The notes under the pieces were generated by a model. That model was not told where the DNA came from. It did no database searches and saw only the letters and a program-made list of their open reading frames with translations. The position numbers and the translations under genes are program-made. Of a DNA stretch of 64,000 bases, positions 53,574-64,000 are shown piece after piece. Source of the DNA: Phallus indusiatus (Eukaryota; Basidiomycota; Agaricomycetes; Phallales; Phallaceae); NCBI GenBank assembly GCA_027605045.1, contig JAQFWX010000001.1, positions 2,170,001 to 2,234,000 of the forward strand, read 5' to 3'. How positions within the stretch are numbered: the stretch's first letter is position 1; each line of letters starts with the position of its first letter.

Positions 53574-56060
53574 ATTACGAGTCTCGACAACGTCTATCGA
53601 ACATCCACCTCTTCCACCTTATCCTGGAAATCATCTCCCACCATACTCTTTGTCCGACTCAGATGCTTCTGTTAACGTTGCCAACGCTAGTTCTGAATCA
53701 TACGATGGCTTATCCGACGCGACATCCGCAACAGAGTGCAGTATCGCGCCGGAAGACAACAACTCCGAGGTAACGTCAGCAAACACAACCATCGGCAGTG
53801 ATAATGAATTTCCCGTGCCTCCTACACCTTCAATCTCAACTATCCCGCTTCCTTCTCTCAGCAGCAACGATCATATCCTCCAACATGACTCCAGCTCCGA
53901 CTCAGAGAATGATGATAGTATACATCAACGCTTTTCAGTCAACCAACGAGTGAATAATTTAAGCGAGATCTACAACCCAAATTTTGACTTTGAAGCTACT
54001 GGAGGCTTAGGATTGATGTTTGATTGATGTTTGAATGATGTTGATCCCCTCTCCACGTCAGATTAGTGTGATGTATGCCTATTCGCCATGAGTCCCACAC
54101 TGCCTCAAATCGGGACGTGCGTAATAGTATTTCCCCTCGAGAGCATCAACGATTTACGAATATGTTTACGCAATATGTTATAACTTTGATCACCACAAGT
54201 GATTCTCCAACTAACCACAAATGCTACACTTTGTTTAACTCCAGAAAATATGTATGCTCATTGTAACTTTATATACATATATAATATTAAATCGGATCAC
54301 GTCATTAATACTTTGTTTTAGCCTATCATGCACACTGCACCAATGTGAACACGAGATTCATAAAAAGAACTTTTCATACATACGTCACCCATCTTATTTC
54401 AACCCCTAGATCGGGGACGCTCATTGCGGATATTTAGTACGTTTAGTGCCAAGTGCCAACAGTGGAGCTCATTGCTGTATTGATATATTGATAGAACACA
54501 GCGCAGTCACAGATGCTGACCCAAGGAAAAATGCTACATACATAATGAAAGTTCAAAGTCCGGATCCTGTGTAGCAGAGTGAGTAGTGTCGGTTTTGCGC
54601 ACTGGCAGCTTCTCTTAGCCAATGCAACCAATAAGATACAGAATTGGTCAGGAAACGGTTTCCATTCCAACAGAACAATTGGGTCCTGGAGGACTTGATT
54701 ATAAAATAGGCTGTATTTTTGATCCTACTGCGGATAAACATAGGTTCTATATCTTGTTTCGTCCGAAGAAGTACTGTATACAATGATTAGTCAGAGTTAA
54801 AGGCACCATCAAAATAGTATCTCCAAATGACCGCGCGGTTGTTGCTTTCGTCCAAAGCATCGACAACAATGATCGGTTTTATTTGAAATGAGCGAATAGT
54901 GGTGATATGTCCGGTGATTAGGGTTTGACCAGGCAGGAACTCGTCGACGACGTCATGTTGTCATGAGTCATCACGATTTTTCCAAGCCTCGCATGCTAAA
55001 TTGAATCCGCTGAGAATTCAAATATGAAATATTTCCCAACGAACGTTAAAGCGAAAAATGGGATTGCCCGTTTGGTCTCGACTCTCGAACCCCCACAATG
55101 CCGCCCAAGTTGATTATTATAATTCTGCTGAGCGGAGGTTGGTTTGGTATTCAGTGATACGCCCGGCCATTTGATTGTCGTGGGCACATCGAAAGCTGAT
55201 TTTGGGTGTTACGCATCGTTTGGTTCTATGTTACTATCGGTCAGAACATCAACCGTCACTGTCACTATCGGCCTAGCCCGTTTCGCTTGGCCTGAAGCTT
55301 CAGTGTCCGAGTCTGTTTTCCGCTTTGGAGGCATAATATGTGAAGAGATGAGTTGTTATGAGAGCATGGAATTTAATGAAAGTGGAGAGTAAGTGTGTCG
55401 TTTATACTGAGCACAAGAAGAGTCAAGACGTCCAGGCAACAATTTGGCGTGTAACGTAATTGCTTCAGCTCTTCAACGTAGCAATCTCGAACACTCTTTC
55501 CATACAATAGCTTTACTCTGCCTCGTATGGGAGATAGCGTAAAGAGATTTTTGGGAGGACGAGATCGGTCCGGGGTCGACACGTGAACGTCAGGAGGAGA
55601 GTGACATCACGCTGGTCACCGTGGCCGACTGGACTGGACTCTTGTGGGCACGTTGGTAGAACCTTAACAACCATCGCAGGCTCGCACAGACTCAGCCCGG
55701 TGCGGCTAGAACGTCTAAATAGAGCTCGAGGACTATTCCGCTTCAACAGGCCATCGTCCATATCTACTGAGAATCCACATTTGTCATCCTTGCGATGTTG
55801 ATAGCACGATATCCCGATCCAACGCCATCCATTTAGCATCCATCTTGTTTGCATCTTTTGGGCTTGGCAAATTACTGGCTCTTAGACATTTCATACCCCC
55901 AATAGACGGATGCACGGCGGCAAGACGGGTATGCCTACAAATCCCGAATTCGTCTCGTCGATGATAGCAGAACAAAGCCTTTTACTGCTCGAGTCCATCA
56001 CCTTGCTTGTCTTATGGTGCGGACTTCATTGTCAATGGTATAGGTATGAGAATAAACATG
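53550..56060. repeat. Array unit 3 (truncated)
   Basis: Starts within the membrane-protein gene (copy D), then the CCCCTAGATCGGGGACGCTC motif at about 54405, the block 55040-55260 and the block 55560-56060. Confidence 0.55.
53574..54027 (+). pseudogene. Single-pass membrane protein family, copy D (last exon only)
   Basis: Homologous to exon 4 of copies B and C: begins after TTCTTAG, encodes PPYPGNHLPPYSLSDSDASVN and ends TGGLGLMFD. The frame is open throughout. The first three exons, including the membrane span, are missing. The junction lies near 53550, where the flank of copy E has been joined on. Confidence 0.7.
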
Positions 56061-56288
56061 TGATCAGCTGTATTTACTCGCTGACTTAAATATATAAATT
56101 TATCACGAAGCTTGTTACAAAATTTCTGACTTCCATGCCTACATGCACGACTACAATCTCGCCCTGACGGCGTTTCTATTCATATCAAATTCCATAATTT
56201 AAATATTCTTGCTATCCCAAATCAGCAATTTCCACGTGAACGAATGAACTTGATCTTCTTTGTAAAGCAAAACAACGCTCCTGCCACA
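54028..56288. other. Non-coding
   Basis: Array sequence of unit 3. Open frames such as 55144-55392 and 55513-55854 are unsupported. Confidence 0.45.
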
Positions 56289-57295
56289 TCACCACAAACT
56301 CAATCCCAAGCTTCCAGTCGGTTCAATGTTTGAATTCAATCCATCGTCAATTTCGTTCTCATTGCTTCGTGCTACAACAGCCGGTGCACTCCAGGGCTGT
56401 ATGATGGTATGATCTTCGTAATTGTAACGAATTGGGTTGTATTGTGGAAGGTTACCGTATTCGCCATCCGAAGGAGGGAGCGGAATGGTCGAGATAACAG
56501 GCGCAGGAGGTATGAACAGTTCACCAGTGCTGATTGAGTTCAGAGAAGTTACAGATGTTGATACCGATTCAAGGCTGGAGTTCGTGAAGGTAACGATAGA
56601 CGTCTGATCATCGGGAGTCGCATTGACGAAAGGAAGGTCGTGAGTGATGTTGCATGACGGTAGGGGAGTGTCTTCAGGGTGAGGAGCAATGACTGACAGC
56701 TCATAAGAATCTGACGTCTGTGATCTAGGAAAGCTCGTAACCAGAAAGATCTTAGAAGAAACAAGACCAAAACTAACCTCCTCGTATTGAGGCTCGTTAC
56801 ACCGGTTGCCACCGCTGAGGAATTGGTGTATCGGTGACTGTATTTTATAAACCACCTTCCCTGGTTCCTTCTGTAGGTCAAGGCTAAAGATAGTAAAAGC
56901 CCAATACATATTGCTGTTAAGAAATGCTTCATGAATGGAGAAATACTCATTGCTCGTCAAGGTCCTCACCTAGTGTAGCAACAACGATACCTAGGCATAC
57001 ACCGTCGCACTGTGCCACAGCCGACCCGCTCGGACTAAACGTCGTCTGATAAATGACAGCGTGAGCGAATACTGCGATGAGAGAAAAATAAGTGTACTGA
57101 CACTGATTGCCAAAGTAGGGGTGGCGAGAGCTGTAAGACTAACAGCAGATCCCGAGATAGGGTAAATGCTGTGAACAGCGCCTACGCTTGCTGGATTAGA
57201 CCTCGCATTGGATGCCTCTGAAGCCCGACGCATGTCAGCTTTGATGTCTTCCTGACATGACGTCACCTACCGCGGTCGATAGCTGTAGGTGTCAT
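56289..57295 (-). pseudogene. Single-pass membrane protein family, copy F (broken)
   Basis: Exons 57295-57271 (ATG..ACCGCG), 57217-56970, 56913-56778 and 56724-56289. Intron 1 (53 bp, GTAGGT..TTCAG) is intact here. Compared with copy E, exon 2 lacks 10 bp near 57085, shifting the frame so that it ends at a TAG near 56992. Exons 3-4 are otherwise open (ICIGLLLSLALTYRRNQGRW, LPQYNPIRY, IEPTGSLGL). Confidence 0.72.
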
Positions 57296-57990
57296 CTAGC
57301 AGGTATCAGGTTGTTGCAAATAGAATGTATGTTGGAAGAGGACAGGCGAGATATTCGGTGAAGCTTTGTGGAATAGGGATTGAAAACGGTCAATGAGTTT
57401 TTATCTTGGCGTGAAGTCAGTTGCATGTTCCTGATAGAAAAACGGAGCATAGCTTTTTTAGCCTTTGAGCAGTCTCATTTGTGGAAGTAGGCAGAATAGC
57501 AGAATAGACCTGATGAAAATGTGCTTCTAGATCTGTGCTTCTTTTTTTAAAAAAAATATATCAAGAGAATTTGATCTACCACCGGTTGTTCTCACCATTA
57601 CCGAGCCCACAAAGTGTTCTATTGGACCTTTTTCCGTTCAAAAACAAATCTCAATAATTTACCAGAAGCCTTTGTTCTGCGAAATAATGGATCTGGCACC
57701 GGACCCGCGGCTTGTTCTGGAATCAGCGCATCATACATACCTGCTCCCTCTGCCACTGGCTGGACCTCGCTATCCAATAGTCCAATTCGCTTCTTTGTTC
57801 AACGCGAACCCGGTTCTTAGGTCTGAGGACATAAGCACTCGGAAAATGCGAACACAAATAAACAATACCTTTTGCCTGTGTCCAATATAGTTGACGCGCG
57901 TGGCTATTCAATTGGCATGTCAATATTTCCATAAGTGCATCAACGATCCTTAGCTTCCTAACGATCATTAGCTTCCTTACCAAAAATGCT
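57296..57990. repeat. Duplicated upstream block, copy 2
   Basis: Partner of 52868-53530. It has an extra segment near 57490-57570 that includes a TTTTTTTAAAAAAAA stretch. Confidence 0.65.
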
Positions 57991-60150
57991 CGTAATAACG
58001 ATCATTATCTTCCTTACCAAAAATGCTCGTAATAACGATCCTTACCGATCTTACCAAAAGGTTTGTGATAAGCCCTCCCACGAAAAATAAGGCTAAGCCC
58101 CAGCTAGCCCCAGGGCGCTGTAACCTCGTTCCCTTGACACAACGTGTACACGCGAAAAATTAATATACTTATTGATCGTAAATATGGCGTTCGAAATCAC
58201 GGTATATATTTAACACTAACCTTGAGAACCAATATAATATAAAGGAGTGGAGCATTTTGTATGTTGCCCAGGTCACTGCACAATCTATCTTCCTGGGTGA
58301 GCTTCCCATTATTAAAGCGTAGGGCCTGAGATGATCTGCATTGCCGTTGTGTAGTTTTTTTTGGCTGTTTCCTGCACCGTCGATAGCTACATATGTATCC
58401 ATCATGTGGAATATGGTTGAAAAGACCCCCGGCCTCCGATTATATCCGTGCTCAGTTCCCCGGCTTTACATACTTTCAAAGGTGAGCGGGATGGTTATTA
58501 TTACCCTCGCCATTTTTGCTGTCTCCGCTCTTGAGGGTAACTACGCTGGTGTACGAGATGATTCCCAAATTCTTTGGAAGCCGTGTTCTGCTCTTTTGAT
58601 GGTCTCTGAACTTATTCTCATGAGATAATAGTTTGAGTCAAATGAGAACTTACCGCAACATGCTAATAAGACAGTCTCGTGCAAGAGCACATCAACCTGG
58701 GATTACGCAGTGAGATAACATGTACCAAGATGTGATAATCTAGACAAAACGCACAAATTAGAGCCAAGTAAGACCAATTCCTTGTTCTAAAATACTTCTC
58801 TTTTATCGCTATGGAGTGTCTCAAAAACTTATTCTATTTTCGCGTATATGTACTCACTGATAGACGTCATTGTTATACTTTTTGAGCTTTCAAGGTCTGT
58901 ATTACCAGCGTACAAAAAACCGTTGATATACTATGTCTCGGTCTGGACGGGGAATATAGGCTAGACAGTAACACAGCGAATCATTTTGGCATCTATGGAC
59001 TGTTGCACCTAAATCAAGGATAAGCCGTCGGCCAATAAATCTTTCTCTATGGTCTATTTCGGGAAGGAGATGGGAAAAATCTTTATTGGTGCCTAAAATG
59101 CGTGTATATCATGAGCCCAGCTTCCGACGGTCACAATGGTTGGCCTAGTAGCAGTAATCATCAAGCAGTAGTATCTACATCAGCCCCTTGCTTTCCCGCG
59201 TCGATCACCGGCACCTGTGATAGAGGGTAATCCTTTTTGGAAAATAGGAAGCTCATTAACGATTAGCGAAAAGCACGTGAAGAGTCGCAGTCAGGGCGAA
59301 ATGATAAATCATTGGTACGGTGAACGTCCTACTAGTAGTAGATCTGGCCAACCGAGCCGATCCTTCACCGACTCTGACACAAATAAAGCGAGAATCTGAC
59401 TGGAGTGATTCAGATGCGCATCTTTGTCGGTGCTGGTTTCGAGGCATGATCGGTGTAAGACGCAACGAGCTAGGAGAGCCAAAATGAGTAATCGGAGTCA
59501 TGATCATTGAACGCGAACGTTAAAGCTGAACCATTACACGATGGGATGCTCCAAGTCTCTAAGCTCTTAGCTGCTGCTATTGAGCTGCCATTGAGGTCTT
59601 TTGACCAACCATTAACAAAAGAAAAGCCTAATAAATGACACCGGATGGCCAGATCGCCCTGACTTTCAGTGGTGTACACTCGTTCTAACTTCTGACCCCT
59701 AAAAATACTTGAATAGTTTCTAGTAACGAATTATAATTCGTACTGAAATATGGTTGGATGAAATCCCAAGCTTGCTGGTCGCCGAATTGAGAGCAGTGGA
59801 TTTCCTTGGTCAAAAACAGCTGGACGCGCAATCACTGGCCGGCGCTGGGCGCCAAAAATGACTTTCCGACTATGTAAACACCCATAACCCAGAGTGTAGA
59901 CTGGCACTAGCCTCGGTGCCCGTGAGGTTCTGTCAAAATCTTATTAAGTATTACAACGAAGGAACCAAAGACAACTCTCGTAGTTGCCGGGATTCCGTTT
60001 TGGTTCTCCGTATCACCTGCTCAGCTCGGACGACGGGGCCTGTCTGGCAATGACTCAACATCAAGGTACCAATAGTTACGTCGACCCAAATAAAGATGTG
60101 ACGTTGTTTATTTTGCTTTGGGTAAACATAGGTAACCTTATCGCATCAGT
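57991..60150. repeat. Duplicate of 7780-10680 with a deletion
   Basis: 58060-58320 matches 7780-8070. The sequence then jumps to match 9480 onward, so about 1.4 kb is missing between. It continues to about 59640. The open stretch 58486-58628 (VSGMVIITLAIFAVSALEGN ... SELILMR) suggests a membrane-protein gene fragment. Confidence 0.55.
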
Positions 60151-61513
60151 ATATCTTGATTGATCTATTTTATCCTTTGTGCTAGATATTCCCGGGTTCA
60201 GAACGGAGATTGTACGATTCCAGCCTTTTCAAAATACCTAAGGGTAATGGCTGATTAACCTTTTTTCCACAATCAAAATGGACCAGTCTTGATTCATATC
60301 TACGCAGTTGCTTTATAAAACTGGCCAATTACGCTCCCAGCTCAACAGCGGCCAAACGGCACAAACAGACAGAACCTACCTCATTAGTTTTTTTTGGGTG
60401 TGTTAATTAATGTCATGTGCAGCAGATCAAACCCTCTGGTGTGTTGAATTCACGTGTGTTGAATTCATTCCGGTTGTCACTATGCGCTGTACAGATAGGT
60501 TGATTGCAAAGCGAGCCTAGAGTATTGAAATGCAAGAATGCGAGGTATCTGTCTTCAAGTTGATGATTCCCACTCTGATGTTGCATCGACAAACAGGAAG
60601 CATTGTCACCGGTGGATAGAAGATCTTTGAGAGGGAATCAAGGGCTTGGTGGGTACTGTATGTATCCGTGAGCGAAGCATCGAAAGGAGCTGCCGGCTTG
60701 CCTATTCTGGAATCTGTAAGTCTCCTTTGTAATAGTTTGTTCGACATTTTTATTGATGATCTCATCACAGTCGATGCCGTTGATCAAATCTTCATATGGG
60801 CCATTCAGCATTAAGACAAACTAACCCGTAACATTATCTGTCGTGCCACCTCCGTAACGTTATAACGTTTAAGTGCCAAGTCACGATTCCCGATCCGCCA
60901 ATGTCGATGGTGCACCAATACCGTTTTTAAACGCCGTATATCAATTATCGCACAGCTTTTCCATACCAGATCTTCCATTCATTTAGGTCTCACGTCCCTA
61001 TGATTGGATTCCAGACCCCACCATCAACTTCAGCAGCAACAGCATTCATCTTTTATTTAATAAAGTACATTTCCTTGTTCTAAAAAATTAGTTGAAATAG
61101 CTGTTTTCACAGTTATTATCCCGCCCATGAAGTCTAGCGCCAGTTCAGATTGGATAGTTTATCTCTTGGCGCTAGTCAGGTATTGACATTGTTTGTCTTT
61201 TCGAAGATCGCGTACGCACAGCCACGGACAAAACTTGGTGATTTTTAAAAGATTTGCCTTTTATCCATTGGCGTATAAAAATAGATGATAAATTTGTGGA
61301 TACCGAATCATCCGATTATATCAGGGCACACATCAGGTTGAGGTTTGTCCCAATTTAGAATATTGACATTCGATGGGTGGGTAGTTGGGTAGATCGAGAT
61401 TAGTCCTACATTCGATGTGTATAAGAGTCACAACTCTTTCAAGTTTAAAATATCGGCACTTCAGACACACTCCTCCCGGATACTGAAACTCAAGTTCTAT
61501 ATATTCTACGTAA
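60151..61513. other. Leader of array unit 4, non-coding
   Basis: Shares the block 60560-60870 with units 1 and 2. It contains GGCGTATAAAAATAG at about 61271, a possible TATA region for the following gene, about 240 bp upstream of its ATG. Confidence 0.5.
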
Positions 61514-62621
61514 ATGTCGCCGGTCTCACAAGGTCACGCAGGAAACTCTACACGTGGATCTTCTGTATCAAGCTACATCGGTATGTGTGATGTCAAGCTG
61601 GGGAGACATTGAAGTTGAATCAAATTGGATGCAGGACAATTCAACTTGGAATATCCCCAGAAAAGTCCATTGATCCTTCAGAGTCTCGACATCATGATTG
61701 ATGCCGGAGGTCCTACATCCTTTGCCACTCGGACACAATCTCAGGTTTCTGGCTCTACTACCCCCAACTTATCCAACGCCAACGGAAGCTTTAATTTCTT
61801 TCCCCCTTCCAACCTTCATATTATCGTTTATAGAAACAACTATCAGGGGACGACAATTCCCAATGGTACGACATTGTTCATATGCAAAGGTGTATGCGTC
61901 GCTGGAGCTGTTGTTGCTGCAATAGGTGAGAGCACCGACAGCCACTCTTTATGTTCATTAACCGACGTTCGTTGAACAAGTGGTATTCTGTCTTTCCTTC
62001 GGCCTTTTTCTCTGCCTAGGCAGAAGAAATATGAATCGGTGGATTAAAAATTACTACGGAGGCCAACGGCGAACCAACCCTTCAGTGGTAAATACACCAA
62101 CACGGCTTGATCCCGAAAGGTACTTTTCGCTCTGATATTAAATTCCATATCCTCAAGTCGCTTTTAGATCACGAGTCTCAACAGCGTCTATCGAACTTCC
62201 ACCTCTTCCTCAGGCCCCTTACCCTGGAAATCATCTCCCACCATACTCTTTGTTCGACTCAGATGCTTCTATCAACGATGCTAACGCTAGTTCTGAAACA
62301 GACAATGAATCGTCCGACGCGATATCTGCAACAGAGTTCAGCATCGCACCGGAAGACACAAACTCCGAGGTAACATCTGTTGGCAATGACAACGAATTTC
62401 CCGTGCCTCCTACACCTTTAATTCCGACCATCCCGCTTCCTCTTCTCAGCAGCAACAATCATATTCCCCAACACGACTCCAGCTCCGATTCAGCGAGTGA
62501 TCACGGCATACATCAAGGCTTTTTAGCCGACCAACCTGTGAACAGCGATAATTCAAGTGGGGACTACAACTCAAATTTCAACATTGAAACAATTGGAAGC
62601 TTGGGACTGATATTCGAATGA
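61514..62621 (+). CDS. Single-pass membrane protein with LPxY tail, copy C (intact)
   Basis: Exons 61514-61580, 61635-61925, 61981-62119 and 62168-62621 (introns 54, 55 and 48 bp), 316 residues. Layout as in copy B: N-terminus MSPVSQGHAGN, CKGVCVAGAVVAAI then VVFCLSFGLFLCLG as the span, RRNMNRW as the basic anchor, YPGNHLPPYS in the tail and ETIGSLGLIFE at the end. The tail differs from copy B by small in-frame changes (LPQAPYPGN insertion, loss of a few residues near TSVGNDNE), which suggests selection for an open frame. Function unknown. Confidence 0.72.
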
Positions 62622-64000
62622 TGTTGATCCTTTATGTCAGATTAGATTAATAATAAGATGTTGTTGCTACTTGGCTATAAGCATTCGAGTTACGAACTCT
62701 CAATACAAAGTATTTGTTCAGCTAAATTAATTTGCGCTATAAATAATACTACTTGGCACATCAGGGTACATCTTCTCACGCAATGCAAAATTGAGATTTG
62801 TGAAGTTAAAAATAACTAGTCATATATGTATACGCTGGAACGTTCGGGTCATCCATTATATTGACGCTTTGACCCAGATTAAACCCCTGGATCGGGGACG
62901 CCCATCGCCGAGTGCCAAAAGTTGAATCCAAAGCTGTGTTAACCTCATAGCAATGATGGTCCAAAGATCGGATATGTAGCAGTGCACTGAGTAGCATCAT
63001 CTTTTGTGCATGGCTCATCATAGTTCGTATTCTTGACAATCAAATAAAATTTATGCCACTCCATCGTGCTTAGACGATCTTCATTTCAACTCTTTGACTC
63101 TGCGGACGAACATAAGTTGTGTATCTTGTTCCGAATAGATCGATAGCTCAAAGCATGATCATAATATGTAGGCGTGATCTTTCCCACTTTCGTCCAAACC
63201 ATCAATATCAGTCGATGATCGATATCGACGAGGATCAATGATTGCGAATTTGCCATCCATTGCATGTTTGTCGGTCTTAAACATTGTTTCAAGTTGCAGC
63301 GACCACCAACGGTACATTTGATGTCTCTTTTATTACTTATTCGATTCCTGGGCTCCGGTTTAATCAAGGGACAGACAAAAGGGGAAGACTGGATCCAATA
63401 ACGCTTTCAAACATTTCCTCCCTGCTCAATTCGCAAGAAGCGTCAATTCGACAAGAGTGAGTATTATTTATGTATAGGACTTTGATACGAATTTTGATTT
63501 ATCAAACATGGCACTCAAACAAAATTGCTATTTGTCCCTTCGACCTTTACCCCCCTCCTCTGTTATACTCTCCGTAATTCCCTTGCTGGCCTTGTCTCAT
63601 ATATTGCGAAGGGTACAATACTGCTATGGCTCAGACTGTTGACGATATTCGTTGTTGGTATTGTTGGTGTCAACTTTCAAGAGGTCAGAACCTGATAAAT
63701 TTAGTAAAGCGAAAAATCGGATTAGCCGTTTAGTCTCAAACCTCCACGATGCTGCTCAAGTTTATTACCATTATTTTGCTGAGCGAATGTTGGTTTGGAA
63801 TTCAGTGATACGTTCGGCCATTTGATTGTTCTGGGCACGTCGACGGTCGAAAACTGATCTTGGGAATCCCGCATCGTTCACGCCTACGTTACTTTCAGCC
63901 AGAACATCAACCGTCGCTGTCATTGTTGGCTTTTATTTTATGGTCCGGAAAACTTTCCATGTGTCAAGTGCGACAGTCCCCCGTGTTCGGCCCCTTTCAG
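62622..64000. other. Non-coding, repeats of the array
   Basis: Downstream blocks of unit 4. No supported gene. Minus-strand open frames at 62806-63039 and 63086-63367 lack support. Confidence 0.45.

Larger units (their letters stand above)
60200..64000. repeat. Array unit 4 (runs off the window)
   Basis: Leader block, membrane-protein copy C, downstream block 62880-63080 with CCCCTGGATCGGGGACGCCC, and block 63700-63930 matching 45510-45720 and 55040-55260. Confidence 0.6.

Overview
The window looks like a gene-poor, transposon-rich piece of an Agaricomycete (mushroom-forming basidiomycete) genome. Reasons: very short introns (about 47-80 bp) with GT..AG ends, a multi-membrane-span protein of the DUF6533 kind, an intronic gene family with short first exons, chromodomain Ty3/gypsy elements, a Rep/Helicase Helitron, and no bacterial-style operons. 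No tRNA, rRNA or CRISPR array was seen.

Layout. 1-8.5 kb holds ordinary host genes: the 3' part of a zinc-finger-like protein gene, two divergent paralogous small beta-sandwich (lectin/CBM-like) genes with TATA boxes, and a multi-exon DUF6533-like membrane protein gene on the minus strand. 8.5-12.3 kb is non-coding or decayed and includes a diverged inverted-repeat element.

12.3-39.0 kb is one Helitron coding region (HUH Rep plus PIF1-like helicase, roughly 2,100 codons) split into 11 pieces. Ten insertions interrupt it: seven solo LTRs of three families, two complete chromodomain gypsy elements (one with an open gag and pol, one with a broken pol), and a Tc1/mariner-like DNA transposon. One of the solo LTRs carries a hAT-type MITE. 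An eighth solo LTR sits just upstream of the Helitron ATG, and another solo LTR lies inside the Tc1 element. For the nine LTR-type insertions into the ORF, removing the element plus one copy of its 5-bp duplication rejoins the reading frame exactly. The gypsy elements appear to use Tf1-like self-priming: 11 nt at the inferred RNA 5' end are complementary to the sequence just after the 5' LTR.

39.0-40.6 kb: eight bases beyond the Helitron stop, in convergent orientation, lies a seven-exon gene for a 2-oxoglutarate/Fe(II) dioxygenase that resembles the TET/JBP group. It has one apparent frameshift.

41-64 kb is a decayed, partly tandem array of roughly 5-kb units. They carry copies of an unrecognised single-pass membrane protein family (two apparently intact plus-strand copies, one nearly intact minus-strand copy, and broken or truncated copies), a LINE remnant and duplicated intergenic blocks. 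Some blocks near 58-59.6 kb duplicate sequence at 7.8-10.7 kb on the other side of the Helitron.

All functions are read from motifs and from comparison of copies inside the window; no database search was possible.
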